A stretch of DNA of 64,000 bases from Pseudomonas parakoreensis (GCF_021602155.1 NZ_BQHY01000001.1:372001-436000), one strand, 5' to 3'. Positions 46,378-56,290 are shown, numbered from the stretch's first letter. A program made the numbers and translations. The notes: a model not told the origin generated them from the letters alone.

Positions 46378-47115
46378 TCAGCCTTGGTACGAATCGCAGA
46401 AAGCTTGCGCTTCGGCGACGTCGAGGGTGCCTTCGTAGATCGCCCGGCCAGTGATTGCGCCAATGATGCCCGGCGCCTTGGCGTCGAGCAGCGACTTGAT
46501 GTCACCCAGATTGTGGATACCGCCGGAAGCAATCACCGGGATCTTCGTCGCAGCAGCCAGCGCAGCGGTGAACGGTACGTTGCAGCCCTGCATCATGCCG
46601 TCTTTGGCGATGTCGGTATAAACGATCGAGGACACACCGTCGGCTTCAAACTGCTTGGCCAGATCGATGACTTGCACGGTGCTGATTTCAGCCCAGCCGT
46701 CGGTGGCGACGAACCCGTCTTTGGCATCCAGGCCGACAATGATCTTGCCCGGGAACGCGCGGCAGGCCTCAGCAACGAACGCCGGATCTTTAACGGCTTT
46801 GGTGCCGATGATCACGTAGCTCACGCCCGCCTTGACGTAGTGCTCGATGGTTTCCAGCGAGCGAATGCCGCCGCCGATCTGGATCGGCAGGTTCGGGTAG
46901 CGTTTGGCAATCGCGGTCACCACTTCGCCGTTGACCGGCTGGCCTTCGAATGCGCCGTTCAGATCGACCAGATGCAGACGGCGGCAACCGCCCTCCACCC
47001 ACTTGGCAGCCATGCTCACCGGGTCATCGGAGAACACTGTGGAATCTTCCATGCGGCCCTGGCGCAGACGTACGCAGGCACCGTCTTTAAGATCGATAGC
47101 GGGAATAATCAGCAT
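46378..47115 (-). CDS. hisA: phosphoribosylformimino-AICAR isomerase (HisA)
   Basis: A 245-residue barrel enzyme, homologous to HisF, that isomerises ProFAR to PRFAR in histidine synthesis. The catalytic Asp is in [22 protein letters not shown] and ASGGIHN bind phosphate. ATG 47115 follows AAGG; an extension to 47130 is rejected because the family starts at MLIIPAIDL. Confidence 0.97.
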   Translation of the reverse strand: MLIIPAIDLKDGACVRLRQGRMEDSTVFSDDPVSMAAKWVEGGCRRLHLVDLNGAFEGQPVNGEVVTAIAKRYPNLPIQIGGGIRSLETIEHYVKAGVSYVIIGTKAVKDPAFVAEACRAFPGKIIVGLDAKDGFVATDGWAEISTVQVIDLAKQFEADGVSSIVYTDIAKDGMMQGCNVPFTAALAAATKIPVIASGGIHNLGDIKSLLDAKAPGIIGAITGRAIYEGTLDVAEAQAFCDSYQG

Positions 47116-47157
47116 CTGGCAAACCTTCAAATTTGAATGTTCAGCTTGGCTCGAAAA

Positions 47158-47418
47158 TCAGTTTTTCTCGAGCGCCCACAGGTCGCTTTCGATGCTTTCA
47201 AACCGCTCTTTGAGGTGGGTCTGCACATCGAAAATCGCCCTGTTGTAATAGTGCGGAGCAATTTCGCGGGTAAACAGCTCAAGAATTTCCGCCGCTTCGA
47301 ACGAACCCAGGTCGAGTTCGAACCGATCCTCCATGAACCGCTGAATCTTGCGATTGGCCTCGCTCTCCTGTTCGGGAGTGAGGGTCAGGATCGGCGGCTT
47401 GGATTTCCTGGCAGCCAT
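47158..47418 (-). CDS. DUF2164 family protein
   Basis: 86 residues, basic N-terminus (MAARKSKPPILTLTPEQE) and mostly helical, matching DUF2164 (uncharacterised). It is inserted between hisH and hisA: its ATG directly abuts the hisH stop and it ends 42 bp before hisA, so it is co-transcribed with the his genes. No role in histidine synthesis is known. Confidence 0.85.
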   Translation of the reverse strand: MAARKSKPPILTLTPEQESEANRKIQRFMEDRFELDLGSFEAAEILELFTREIAPHYYNRAIFDVQTHLKERFESIESDLWALEKN

Positions 47419-48057
47419 TTACCAGCGACCGTCCCACGCGGCGAAGTTCTGCAGCAATTGCAGGCCATGGGTATGGCTCTTCTCCGGGTGGAACTGCACA
47501 GCGAAACGCGAGCCATCGGCCAGCGCGGCAGCGAAATCGATCCCGTAATGACCGCTACCGACTACCTGCCGCGCGTTGGCGGCGGCGATGTAGTAGCTGT
47601 GCACGAAGTAGAAACGCGCCATGTCCGGAATGTCGTGCCACAGCGGGTGGCTGACCTTCTGCTGCACCTCGTTCCAGCCCATGTGCGGGACTTTCAGATG
47701 CTCGCCGTCTTCATGCAGGTCTTTGCCGAAGAACTTAACCGCGCCCGGGAACAGGCCGATGCAGTCGACGCCGTCGTTCTCTTCGCTGCTGTCGAGCAGG
47801 GCTTGCATGCCGACACAGATGCCGAGGAACGGACGATCCTGGCTGACTTCACGCACCAGCGCGTCGAAACCGAGGCGACGGATCTCCGCCATGCAGTCGC
47901 GAATCGCGCCAACGCCCGGGAATACCACGCGGTCGGCTTCACGGATCACGTCCGCATCGCTGGTGATCAGCACCTTGCCGGCGCCCACGTGCTCGAGGGC
48001 CTTGGCCACCGAGTGCAGGTTGCCCATGCCGTAGTCGATAACTGCAACCGTCTGCAT
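47419..48057 (-). CDS. hisH: imidazole glycerol phosphate synthase, glutaminase subunit
   Basis: A 212-residue class-I glutamine amidotransferase that feeds ammonia to HisF. The nucleophile Cys is in [11 protein letters not shown], and the His-Glu pair is in [15 protein letters not shown]. Its ATG overlaps the hisB stop by one base (TAATG at 48055-48059). Confidence 0.97.
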   Translation of the reverse strand: MQTVAVIDYGMGNLHSVAKALEHVGAGKVLITSDADVIREADRVVFPGVGAIRDCMAEIRRLGFDALVREVSQDRPFLGICVGMQALLDSSEENDGVDCIGLFPGAVKFFGKDLHEDGEHLKVPHMGWNEVQQKVSHPLWHDIPDMARFYFVHSYYIAAANARQVVGSGHYGIDFAAALADGSRFAVQFHPEKSHTHGLQLLQNFAAWDGRW

Positions 48058-48650
48058 TACAGAACGCCTTTGGTCGATGGCATTTGCCCGGCCATGCGCT
48101 CATCCAGCTCGACGGCCATGCGCAGCGCGCGGCCGAATGCCTTGAACACGGTTTCGATCTGGTGGTGGGTATTGGTGCCACGCAGGTTGTCGATGTGCAG
48201 GCTGACCAGCGCGTGGTTGACGAAGCCCTGGAAGAATTCCTGGAACAGGTCGACGTCGAAGCCGCCCACAGTGGCGCGGGTGTACGGCACGTGCATCTGC
48301 AGGCCCGGGCGGCCGGAGAAATCGATCACCACGCGCGACAGCGCTTCATCGAGCGGCACGTAGGCGTGACCGTAGCGACGGATGCCTTTCTTGTCGCCGA
48401 TGGCTTTGGCGAAGGCCTGGCCGAGGGTGATACCGACGTCTTCCACGGTATGGTGGTCGTCGATATGCAGATCGCCCTTGCATTCAATATCCAGGTCGAT
48501 CAACCCGTGACGGGCGATCTGATCCAGCATGTGCTCAAGAAAAGGAACACCGATATCGAATCGGGCCTTTCCGGTGCCATCAAGGTTGATCGAGGCTTTG
48601 ATCTGGGTTTCCAGAGTGTCGCGCTCGACAGACGCCTTACGTTCGGCCAT
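48057..48650 (-). CDS. hisB: imidazoleglycerol-phosphate dehydratase
   Basis: A 197-residue Mn-dependent dehydratase forming imidazole acetol phosphate. It shows [29 protein letters not shown] and the second HHQIE metal motif. It is the monofunctional form, without the phosphatase domain of enterobacterial HisB. ATG 48650 has GGAG upstream; a GTG one codon earlier is possible. First gene of the his cluster. Confidence 0.97.
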   Translation of the reverse strand: MAERKASVERDTLETQIKASINLDGTGKARFDIGVPFLEHMLDQIARHGLIDLDIECKGDLHIDDHHTVEDVGITLGQAFAKAIGDKKGIRRYGHAYVPLDEALSRVVIDFSGRPGLQMHVPYTRATVGGFDVDLFQEFFQGFVNHALVSLHIDNLRGTNTHHQIETVFKAFGRALRMAVELDERMAGQMPSTKGVL

Positions 48651-48807
48651 CACCAGCTCCGCAAAATCATTGGGCGAAAAAGGCAGCCATTATAGGCACG
48701 CGGGGCCGAAACAGAAACACGCGACGTGATATGCCTGACGGACAGAAGCCCCGGCTGTCGCGGGTAGACATGTCCATACAAGCCATTACAGGCACCCCGA
48801 AAACAAA

Positions 48808-48898
48808 TGTGGGAGCGAGCCTGCTCGCGAATGCGGTGAGTCAGCCAACACTTATGGCAACTGACAGTCCGTCTTCGCGAGCAGGCTCGCTCCCACAG
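48808..48898. repeat. REP doublet, family B
   Basis: Inverted arms about 48808-48831 and 48873-48898 with the GAGCGAGCCTGCTCGCG core, between hisB and the MFS gene. The rest of the 270-bp gap must hold the his promoter; none is obvious. Confidence 0.87.
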
Positions 48899-48920
48899 GG
48901 GTACTGCGTATTACCCATAC

Positions 48921-50585
48921 TTAGTGAAACAGTACCGCCGTCTTCTGCAGGGTTACCCACACACCCCACGCCAACGGAATGCCCACCACCAGCCACGCGG
49001 CGATTGCCAGCGGCTTGCTGCCCGGCGCGGCTTTCCACTCCAGCACAGTACTTGCATCAGCACCTTTGTCGTGGCCCAGCGCCTGTTCGGCGGCCAGTTC
49101 GGCGTCGGTCATGAAGTACTTGTCGGCCACCGGACGCACCAGCAGGTTGCACAGGAAGCCCAGCACCAGCAGGCCGGCGAGGATGTACAAGGTGATGTCG
49201 TAAGCGGCCGCGCGTTCAACGCCGATGCTCAACTGATACTCACGCAGGTAGTTCACCAGCACCGGACCGAGCACGCCGGCCGCAGCCCAGGCGGTCAGCA
49301 GGCGACCATGGATCGCACCGACCATTTGTGTGCCGAACAGGTCGGCCAGATACGCCGGAACGGTCGCAAAACCACCGCCGTACATCGACAGGATGATGCA
49401 GAACGCCGCCACGAACAGCGCTACGTTGCCCAGATGGCCCATGTTCGGGATCAGCGCGTACAGGGCAAAACCGAGGGCGAAGAACACGAAGTAAGTGTTT
49501 TTGCGACCCAGGTAGTCCGAGAACGAGGCCCAGAAGAAGCGGCCACCGATGTTGAACAGGCTCAGCAGACCGGTGAAGCCGGCAGCAATCGCGGCGATCG
49601 AAGCCAGTTGCCCGGCGTCCAGTTGACCGAACGGCACGTCAACGCCCAGCAGCTTGCCGCCGAACACTTCCTGCAGCAGTGGCGAAGCCATGCCGAGGAT
49701 GCCGATACCGGCCGATACGTTCAGGCACAGCACCAGCCACACCAGACGGAACTGCGGGGTTTTCCACGCCACATTCACGTGGACGTGACGGTGAGTGATC
49801 ATCGAGTTCGAGGCTTTTTTCGCCGGAGCGGTCCAGCCTTCAGGCTTCCACCCGGTTGGCGGCACGCGGTAGGCCAGCGCGCCACCGATCATGAACACGA
49901 AGTAGATCGCGGCCATGGCCACGAAGCTCTGCCAGACGCCGACTCCGGCAGGCGAAGCGAAGTGGCTCATCAGCGCAGTCGCCAACGGTGCACCGACCAT
50001 CGCGCCGCCGCCGAAACCCATGATCGCCATGCCGGTCGCCATGCCGCGCTTGTCCGGGAACCACTTGATCAGGGTCGACACCGGCGAGATATAGCCCAGG
50101 CCCAGACCGATACCGCCGATCACGCCGGAGCCGATCCACATCAGCCAGATCTGGTGGGTATAAATCCCCAGTGCCGAGATCAGCAGACCGCCGCACCAGC
50201 ACAGCGCCGAAACCACACCGGCCTTGCGTGGCCCGGCGTGTTCCAGCCAGCCACCCCAGATCGCGGCCGAGCAGCCGAGGAAGATGAAGAACAGGGTGTA
50301 GATCCAGCCGAGCATGGAGATCGGCCAGTCGCATTGCGAAGAGAAGACCTGAGCGATGAAGCTCATGTCCGGTGCGCAAGCCACCGGAGCCGTGACGCCC
50401 AGCGCCTTGGACAGCGGCAACCAGAACACCGAGAAACCGTAGGCCATGCCGATGCACAGGTGAATGGCCAGAGCGGCCGGTGGAACCAGCCAACGGTTGA
50501 AACCGGGCTTGGCGATAATGCGTTCCTTGGACAGGAACGCAGGCTGGTCGGCGCGAAGGCCGTCCGCCGTGATGCTCGTGCTCAT
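48921..50585 (-). CDS. OFA-family MFS transporter
   Basis: A 554-residue twelve-helix major facilitator of the oxalate/formate antiporter (OxlT/YhjX-like) group, with the loop motif KWFPDKRGMATGMAIMGFGGG and the second-half GRFFWASFSDYLGRKN. The C-terminus carries an extra region (DAELAAEQALGHDKGADAS) and another hydrophobic helix. Substrates of this group are small carboxylates; which one is not evident. ATG 50585 follows GGGGGA. Confidence 0.87.
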   Translation of the reverse strand: MSTSITADGLRADQPAFLSKERIIAKPGFNRWLVPPAALAIHLCIGMAYGFSVFWLPLSKALGVTAPVACAPDMSFIAQVFSSQCDWPISMLGWIYTLFFIFLGCSAAIWGGWLEHAGPRKAGVVSALCWCGGLLISALGIYTHQIWLMWIGSGVIGGIGLGLGYISPVSTLIKWFPDKRGMATGMAIMGFGGGAMVGAPLATALMSHFASPAGVGVWQSFVAMAAIYFVFMIGGALAYRVPPTGWKPEGWTAPAKKASNSMITHRHVHVNVAWKTPQFRLVWLVLCLNVSAGIGILGMASPLLQEVFGGKLLGVDVPFGQLDAGQLASIAAIAAGFTGLLSLFNIGGRFFWASFSDYLGRKNTYFVFFALGFALYALIPNMGHLGNVALFVAAFCIILSMYGGGFATVPAYLADLFGTQMVGAIHGRLLTAWAAAGVLGPVLVNYLREYQLSIGVERAAAYDITLYILAGLLVLGFLCNLLVRPVADKYFMTDAELAAEQALGHDKGADASTVLEWKAAPGSKPLAIAAWLVVGIPLAWGVWVTLQKTAVLFH

Positions 50586-50809
50586 TGTGTATCCCCCAAT
50601 TATTAGTATGGTTCGCCAGCCACTGCCCACCCTCGGCCTTTATGCACGCAGGCATGACCGTTTTTTCGGGTGAAGCTCCTTGAAGGCGCGACGTTAAGTC
50701 GCAGAAGGACGGACGAACCGGCGAAGGTTACCATTTGCACGTGACAGAAAAACCAAACTGATATCACCTTTTTCATGTCATCTGATCTCGTCCCCCACAG
50801 GAAAAAGCC

Positions 50810-51214
50810 ATGCCGATCGTTGTCCAAGCGCTGCACGATGCCAGTTACCAGGATCAACAGGATCTGCAGAAAATCTATCGGGACGCCCCGCAATGGCTGT
50901 TCGCACCGTATTCCGGGGACGCTCAACTGATCGAAAACAGCCTGGCTGACAGCTCTTTGATTGCAGGACGTTTCAATGATCGCCTGCTGGGCGCAGCTCG
51001 CCTGACAAGGCACGACCGGGTTTGGTATTTGTCACATTTGTGTGTACGAAAAGTCACCCGGCGCCGTGGGGTGGCCGAGCGTCTGGTGAACCAAGCGCAG
51101 AAAATGGCGTCGCAAGCGGGTGCACAACTACGCCTGCGCGCACCGGCCGGGCACCTTGAAATCCAGGCGCTGGCCATCAAATTGCAAGTGCCGCTGGACG
51201 TCCTCGCGACATGA
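50810..51214 (+). CDS. GNAT-fold protein, PanZ-like acetyl-CoA sensor
   Basis: A 134-residue GNAT domain with the acetyl-CoA-binding loop HLCVRKVTRRRGVAERLV (about 77-94). Length and context-free similarity to short pseudomonad proteins called PanZ-like suggest a sensor of acetyl-CoA acting on aspartate decarboxylase; enzyme activity on another substrate is equally possible. Transcribed alone; divergent from the MFS gene. Confidence 0.7.
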   Translation: MPIVVQALHDASYQDQQDLQKIYRDAPQWLFAPYSGDAQLIENSLADSSLIAGRFNDRLLGAARLTRHDRVWYLSHLCVRKVTRRRGVAERLVNQAQKMASQAGAQLRLRAPAGHLEIQALAIKLQVPLDVLAT

Positions 51215-51292
51215 CTGCGCCCCGAACCGGGCGGATCCAGCGCTATACTCCCCGGCTAAATTACGAATTCGACTAACTACAAGGACTCGCCC

Positions 51293-53518
51293 ATGAAAGC
51301 GTTCGGCAAAATCCTGGGTCTGGTACTTCTCGGGCTGTTGCTGATCATTGTGGCGGCGGGCTTCGCCCTGACCCACCTGTTTGATCCCAACGACTACAAA
51401 GACGAGATTCGCCAGATAGCCCGCGACAAGGCCCACATCGAGCTGACGCTCAATGGCGATATCGGCTGGAGCCTGTTCCCGTGGCTTGGCCTGGAACTGC
51501 ATGAAGCCAGCATCGCCACCCTGATCAATCCGACCGAGCCGTATGCCGATCTGCAAATGCTTGGCCTGTCCGTGCGCGTGCTGCCATTGCTGCGCCGCGA
51601 AGTGCAGATGAGCGACGTGCGTGTCGAAGGCCTGAACCTGCGCCTGAAACGCGACAAGTCCGGCCACGGCAACTGGGAAGACATCGGCAAGCTGCCGCCT
51701 CCTGCCGTGCCTGCCGGCAGCCCTGCGCCAGCCAGCCCGCCTGTCGCAGAGGCCTCCGCCCAGCCGGAAAAACCGCCGCAGCCGATCCGCCTCGACATCG
51801 ACAGCCTGACCGTCAACAACGCCCGGGTTGAATACAACGACGAGCAGACCGGCAAACAGTACAGCGCCGAAAGCATCCAGCTGAGCACCGGTGCGGTACA
51901 CGACTCGACCAACATTCCGCTGAAAGCCACGGCGTTCCTCAGCACCAATCAGCCTGTGCTGCGCGTGCGTACCGAACTCAATGGCGAGTTGCGCATCGAG
52001 CGTGCATTGCAACGTTACAAGTTCGAAGACATGAAGTTGTCCGGCGAACTGACTGGCGACCCGCTGCAGGGCAAGGCCATGACCTTCTCCGCCCAAGGGC
52101 AGATCTTGCTGGACAAGGCAGCGAACGTCGCCGAATGGACCGGGATCAAGATATCTGCCAACCAGTTGCGCGCCTTGGGTGAGCTGAAAGCCAACGACCT
52201 CGACAAGACTCCGCAGATCACTGGCGGTATCTCGATCGCCCAGTTCGATCTGGCCAAGTTCGTCGACAGCATCGGCCAGACACTGCCAGCGATGGCGCCC
52301 GGCAGCCTGAGCAAGGTCGAGCTGGTCAGCCGCGTGGCCGCGACGCCCACCAGCGTGGCCTTCGACAACATCAACCTGAAACTCGACGACAGCAGCTTCA
52401 GCGGACGCATTGCCGTTGAGGACTTCGCCAAGCAGTCGCTGCGGGCGATCCTCAAGGCTGACACGTTTGATGTCGACCGCTACCTGCCGCCGAAATCGGA
52501 AAAAGCCAAAAACGCCACGCAAGTGCGTCAGGCCGAAGTCGCCAGCACCGAAGCCGATGCCATGGCCGGCGCCGGCAGCACACCGCTGCCGGACAAGCCG
52601 AGTAAAAGCGCCTGGAGCACCGAGCGCCTGTTGCCGGTCGAGCGCCTGGCCAAACTCGACGTTGATGCCGATCTGAGCTTCGGCCAACTGACCCTCGATA
52701 AACTGCCGATCCAGAACGCCGCGCTCAAAGCCACCGGCCAGGGCGGCCTGCTGACCCTGGAAAACCTGCGCGGCGGGCTGTACAACGGCGACTTCGAAGC
52801 CAAGGGCACCCTCGATGTGCGTCCAAGCGCGCCAGTGTTGAATCTGCAAACCCGGATCAACCGCGTGCCGGTGGAGAAAATCCTCGAAAGCCAGGGCAAG
52901 AACCCGCCAGTCAAAGGTCTGGTCACACTGACCAGCAGTCTCACCGGCAGCGGCAACAGCCAGCAGGCGCTGATCGAAACCCTCAACGGCAACGCCAGTT
53001 TCGTGATCAACAACGGCGTGCTGCTCAACGCCAACCTTGAACAGCAACTGTGCAAAGGCATCGCCACGCTTAACCGCAAAACCCTCAGCGGCGAGCCACG
53101 GGGCAAGGACACACCGTTCCAGGAACTCAAGGGCAACCTGACCTTGCGCAACGGCGTGGCGAGCAACCCGGACCTCAAGGTGCGCATCCCCGGCATGACC
53201 GTCAACGGCGACGGCGACATCGACCTGCGCGTGCTGGGCATGGATTACCGCGTCGGCATCATCGTCGAAGGCGATACCAGCGCCATGCCGGATCCGGCCT
53301 GTCAGGTCGGCGAGAAATTCGTCGGCATCGAGTGGCCGCTGCGCTGCCGTGGTCCGCTGGAGCTGGGCGCCAAGGCCTGCCGTGTGGATAACGAACGCCT
53401 CGGCCAGGTCGCGACCAAAATGGCCGGAGACAAACTCAGCGAGAAGATCGATGAAAAACTCGGCGACAAGGTCAGCCCGGAATTGAAAAACGCATTGAAG
53501 GGGCTGTTCAAGCGATGA
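51293..53518 (+). CDS. AsmA family protein
   Basis: 741 residues: an N-terminal membrane anchor (ILGLVLLGLLLIIVAAGFALTHLF, about 6-29), then a long periplasmic beta-rich region with the AsmA N-terminal block (DPNDYKDEIRQIARDKAHIELTLNGDIGWSLFPWLGLEL) and AsmA_2 C-terminal repeats. Such proteins are implicated in phospholipid traffic or outer-membrane assembly. It overlaps mutY by four bases, so it heads the asmA-mutY-yggX operon. Confidence 0.93.
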   Translation: MKAFGKILGLVLLGLLLIIVAAGFALTHLFDPNDYKDEIRQIARDKAHIELTLNGDIGWSLFPWLGLELHEASIATLINPTEPYADLQMLGLSVRVLPLLRREVQMSDVRVEGLNLRLKRDKSGHGNWEDIGKLPPPAVPAGSPAPASPPVAEASAQPEKPPQPIRLDIDSLTVNNARVEYNDEQTGKQYSAESIQLSTGAVHDSTNIPLKATAFLSTNQPVLRVRTELNGELRIERALQRYKFEDMKLSGELTGDPLQGKAMTFSAQGQILLDKAANVAEWTGIKISANQLRALGELKANDLDKTPQITGGISIAQFDLAKFVDSIGQTLPAMAPGSLSKVELVSRVAATPTSVAFDNINLKLDDSSFSGRIAVEDFAKQSLRAILKADTFDVDRYLPPKSEKAKNATQVRQAEVASTEADAMAGAGSTPLPDKPSKSAWSTERLLPVERLAKLDVDADLSFGQLTLDKLPIQNAALKATGQGGLLTLENLRGGLYNGDFEAKGTLDVRPSAPVLNLQTRINRVPVEKILESQGKNPPVKGLVTLTSSLTGSGNSQQALIETLNGNASFVINNGVLLNANLEQQLCKGIATLNRKTLSGEPRGKDTPFQELKGNLTLRNGVASNPDLKVRIPGMTVNGDGDIDLRVLGMDYRVGIIVEGDTSAMPDPACQVGEKFVGIEWPLRCRGPLELGAKACRVDNERLGQVATKMAGDKLSEKIDEKLGDKVSPELKNALKGLFKR

Positions 53519-54582
53519 GAGCGGAGCAGTTTTCCACCGCGGTGCTGGAATGGTTCGACCGCCACGGCCGCCACGATTTGCCTTGGCAGCAGGACATCAA
53601 CCCGTATCGGGTGTGGGTGTCGGAGATCATGTTGCAGCAGACCCAGGTCAGCACCGTGCTCAATTACTTCGACCGTTTCATGACCGCGCTGCCAACGGTG
53701 CAAGCGCTGGCCGAGGCGCCGGAGGACGAAGTGCTGCATCTGTGGACGGGGCTGGGTTACTACACCCGCGCGCGCAATTTGCAGAAGACCGCAAAGATCG
53801 TCGTCAGCCAGTACGGCGGCGAATTTCCGCGGGACGTCGAAAAGCTGACAGATCTGCCGGGCATCGGCCTGTCCACCGCCGGCGCCATCGCCAGCATCAG
53901 CATGGGCCTGCGCGCGCCGATCCTCGATGGCAACGTCAAACGCGTTCTGGCGCGTTTTACTGCGCAAGAGGGTTACCCGGGTGAACCGAAGGTTGCCAGA
54001 CAGCTGTGGGCCAACGCAGAGCGTTTCACGCCGCATGATCGAGTCAACGCCTACACCCAGGCGATGATGGATCTCGGCGCCACGCTGTGCACGCGCAGCA
54101 AACCCAGCTGCCTGCTGTGTCCGCTGGAAAAGGGTTGCGAGGCGCATATGCTCGGGCTGGAGACGCGCTACCCGATCCCCAAACCGCGCAAAGCGATACC
54201 GCAAAAACGCACGCTGATGCCGATGCTCGCCAATGGCGACGGCGCGATCCTGCTTTATCGCCGTCCCTCCAGCGGTCTGTGGGGCGGTTTGTGGAGCCTG
54301 CCGGAACTCGACGATCTCGACGACCTGCAACATCTGGCCGATCAGCACTCGCTGACCATGGGCGAGCAGCAGGCGCTGCCAAGCCTCGTTCACACCTTCA
54401 GCCATTTCCAGCTGTCCATCGAACCCTGGCTGGTTCAGGTACAGGAGGCCACCCATCACGTGGCCGAGGCCGACTGGCTCTGGTATAACCTCGCCACCCC
54501 GCCGCGCCTGGGCCTTGCTGCCCCGGTCAAAACCTTGCTCGAGCGCGCGGCCGCCGTATTGAACGCAGGAGAGTCGTCATGA
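53515..54582 (+). CDS. mutY: A/G-specific adenine DNA glycosylase
   Basis: 355 residues: the helix-hairpin-helix [15 protein letters not shown] with downstream catalytic Asp ([12 protein letters not shown]), a [4Fe-4S] cluster (C-x6-C-x2-C-x5-C in [17 protein letters not shown]) and a C-terminal Nudix-like domain recognising 8-oxoG. It removes adenine paired with 8-oxoguanine. It is coupled to the upstream AsmA-family gene and overlaps yggX by four bases. Confidence 0.97.
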   Translation: MRAEQFSTAVLEWFDRHGRHDLPWQQDINPYRVWVSEIMLQQTQVSTVLNYFDRFMTALPTVQALAEAPEDEVLHLWTGLGYYTRARNLQKTAKIVVSQYGGEFPRDVEKLTDLPGIGLSTAGAIASISMGLRAPILDGNVKRVLARFTAQEGYPGEPKVARQLWANAERFTPHDRVNAYTQAMMDLGATLCTRSKPSCLLCPLEKGCEAHMLGLETRYPIPKPRKAIPQKRTLMPMLANGDGAILLYRRPSSGLWGGLWSLPELDDLDDLQHLADQHSLTMGEQQALPSLVHTFSHFQLSIEPWLVQVQEATHHVAEADWLWYNLATPPRLGLAAPVKTLLERAAAVLNAGESS

Positions 54583-54851
54583 CCCGCACCATCATGTGCC
54601 GCAAGTACAAAGAAGAATTGCCCGCGCTGGAACGCGCTCCTTTCCCGGGCGCCAAAGGTCAGGACATTCTTGACCACGTCTCGGCCAAGGCCTGGGCTGA
54701 CTGGCAGAAACACCAGACCCTGCTGATCAACGAAAAGCGCCTGAACATGATGAATGCCGAAGACCGCAAATACCTTCAGGGCGAAATGGACAAGTACTTC
54801 TCCGGCGAGGAATACGCCAAGGCCGAAGGTTACGTTCCGCCTGCAGAGTAA
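54579..54851 (+). CDS. yggX: Fe(2+)-trafficking protein YggX
   Basis: A 90-residue YggX with the conserved Cys7 in [15 protein letters not shown]. It protects iron-sulfur enzymes from oxidation and is thought to move ferrous iron. The constant pairing with the iron-sulfur enzyme MutY fits that role. The ATG overlaps the mutY stop (ATGA). Confidence 0.97.
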   Translation: MTRTIMCRKYKEELPALERAPFPGAKGQDILDHVSAKAWADWQKHQTLLINEKRLNMMNAEDRKYLQGEMDKYFSGEEYAKAEGYVPPAE

Positions 54852-54915
54852 ACCTGCAAAATCGGGGGTCGGATCGTAAGCGACGGAATTAATTTAAGAA
54901 ATTTTAAAAAAGTCG

Positions 54916-54944
54916 TTGACGTAAATCCGAAAAACCCTTTTAAT
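54916..54944 (+). promoter_or_regulatory. sigma-70 promoter of the tRNA-Phe gene
   Basis: TTGACG, a 17-bp spacer, then TTTAAT, followed by a G/C-rich discriminator (GCGCCCC), as in growth-rate-controlled stable-RNA promoters. It lies directly upstream of the tRNA. Confidence 0.8.
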
Positions 54945-54954
54945 GCGCCCCGTT

Positions 54955-55030
54955 GCCCAGATAGCTCAGTCGGTAGAGCAGGGGATTGAAAATCCCCGTG
55001 TCGGCGGTTCGATTCCGTCTCTGGGCACCA
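54955..55030 (+). tRNA. tRNA-Phe (anticodon GAA)
   Basis: A 76-nt cloverleaf: acceptor GCCCAGA pairs with TCTGGGC, the D-loop is AGCTCAGTCGGTAGAGC, the anticodon stem GGGGATTGAAAATCCCC carries GAA, and the T-arm is GGCGGTTCGATTCCGTC. The CCA end is encoded. Confidence 0.98.
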
Positions 55031-55039
55031 AATACCGAA

Positions 55040-55068
55040 AACCCTGAATCGCAAGATTCAGGGTTTTT
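55040..55068 (+). terminator. terminator of the tRNA-Phe transcript
   Basis: An 11-bp stem (AACCCTGAATC / GATTCAGGGTT) with a GCAA tetraloop and a run of T, 10 nt after the tRNA. Confidence 0.92.
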
Positions 55069-55196
55069 TTATGCCTGCGATTTGATGCTGGCTCATTCCA
55101 GCCTTTTTCCTGGGCTGCGCAAATGCGCGACGGGTTTCGAACAAAGGCGATCCGCGCTACTTTGGCCGCACCTTATGGAAGAGGGTCATCCGCTCG

Positions 55197-55547
55197 ATGA
55201 ACCAGAAAAGAACCCGCGTGCCCCTGCCCCATCCGCCACCCTATCGCCAGAGCCGGATTGCATTCTGGCTGATGATACTGGTCGGCATACTGATCACCTT
55301 CCTCATCGCCGCGTCGACTTATCTGATCATCCACAGTTTGATGAGCGGCTCCATCACCACCTGGAACCGATCCGGCCCACGCCATACCTACACCCTGGCG
55401 CAGCAACCCCGAATGTTCTGGTTCGAGATCGTGTCGCAGTGCGTCGGCACTCTGTTCCTGATAGCCGTCGGCTGGATCGGATTGTGGATTCACCGAATGG
55501 CGCGCGAGCCCGGTGACAAGCAGAAGGCCAAGCGCAGGCGGGGGTAA
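55197..55547 (+). CDS. small two-helix membrane protein, hypothetical
   Basis: 116 residues with two hydrophobic segments (IAFWLMILVGILITFLIAASTYLII, about 21-45, and IVSQCVGTLFLIAVGWIGLWI, about 78-98) and positively charged ends (MNQKRTR..., KQKAKRRRG). No family recognised. Upstream SD is weak. It is the most plausible of several overlapping frames because of its membrane topology. Confidence 0.6.
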   Translation: MNQKRTRVPLPHPPPYRQSRIAFWLMILVGILITFLIAASTYLIIHSLMSGSITTWNRSGPRHTYTLAQQPRMFWFEIVSQCVGTLFLIAVGWIGLWIHRMAREPGDKQKAKRRRG

Positions 55548-55597
55548 AGGAAGGCGCGGGATTTTACCCGCGCCTCGACGCTCAATTACACCCAACG

Positions 55598-56047
55598 TTA
55601 TCCAGCGTCATTCCAATGGAACACCAGATTGCGCGCAGTACCGCTGCCAACGTCTGTCACGTCACGCCGCGTTTCGCCATTGCGCGTGGCGACCACCGTG
55701 TACTTACCGGGTGGCAATTGCACGTAGAGCAGCGGACCCGTTTGGCTGAGGGTCAGTACGGTCTGCCCCGGCGACTTTTGAATCACCACATCGACATCAG
55801 CGGTGTACTGGTCTTGCGCGCCCACCGCGAACGTCATATGCAGGTTGTAACCAGTGGATTGTTGAATGGCTTTTGACTCGTCCAGGCCGATCCCGCCGGA
55901 CAGGTAGTTGATGCCGTTTTGCTGTTGTTGCTGGACTTGCACACCGGCACTGTCGATCGGGTCGAGATTGGCCGCCTGCAACATCGCCGGAAAAGCCAAT
56001 GCCGCCACCGCCGCGATGGGCAGCAGGAATGAAAGAACGCGTTTCAT
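55598..56047 (-). CDS. exported protein with carboxypeptidase-regulatory-like domain
   Basis: 149 residues: a signal peptide (MKRVLSFLLPIAAVAALAFPAMLQA), a Gln run (VQVQQQQQNG) and a beta-sandwich domain (FAVGAQDQYTADVDVVIQKSPG...YVQLPPGKYTVVATRNGETRRDV) like transthyretin-type carboxypeptidase regulatory modules. Probably periplasmic; role unknown. Confidence 0.78.
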   Translation of the reverse strand: MKRVLSFLLPIAAVAALAFPAMLQAANLDPIDSAGVQVQQQQQNGINYLSGGIGLDESKAIQQSTGYNLHMTFAVGAQDQYTADVDVVIQKSPGQTVLTLSQTGPLLYVQLPPGKYTVVATRNGETRRDVTDVGSGTARNLVFHWNDAG

Positions 56048-56160
56048 GATGACGACTCCCGGGCTCTTGTAGAGCCCAACCGTTACTCCTTATTTGATCC
56101 GGCCAGGGAAGTACGTGTTTTAGAATGATTGGCACTTGGCCAGGGTGCGAAAGGGACTAA

Positions 56161-56227
56161 TTCGAGACGCACTGCGGCTCGAATTTACAGAGTCGCCAAC
56201 CTTCAATCCGGAACGCACTGCGTTCCG
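56161..56227. other. two adjacent hairpins sharing a CGCACTGCG core
   Basis: A stem TTCGAG / CTCGAA (56161-56183) and a perfect 9-bp palindrome CGGAACGCA / TGCGTTCCG (56209-56227), in the 243-bp gap before the hydrolase gene. Neither has a T-run. Function unknown. Confidence 0.5.
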
Positions 56228-56290
56228 AGTGATTGCGCAGCCCGGCGTTGAGGCTCATTCTCGATCCGTCTTCGCCAAGGCCAAGTCCAT

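Noticed and set aside
48924-50606. A 560-codon plus-strand frame opposite the MFS transporter
   Set aside because: Shadow of a well-formed transporter gene; composition is unlike a real protein.
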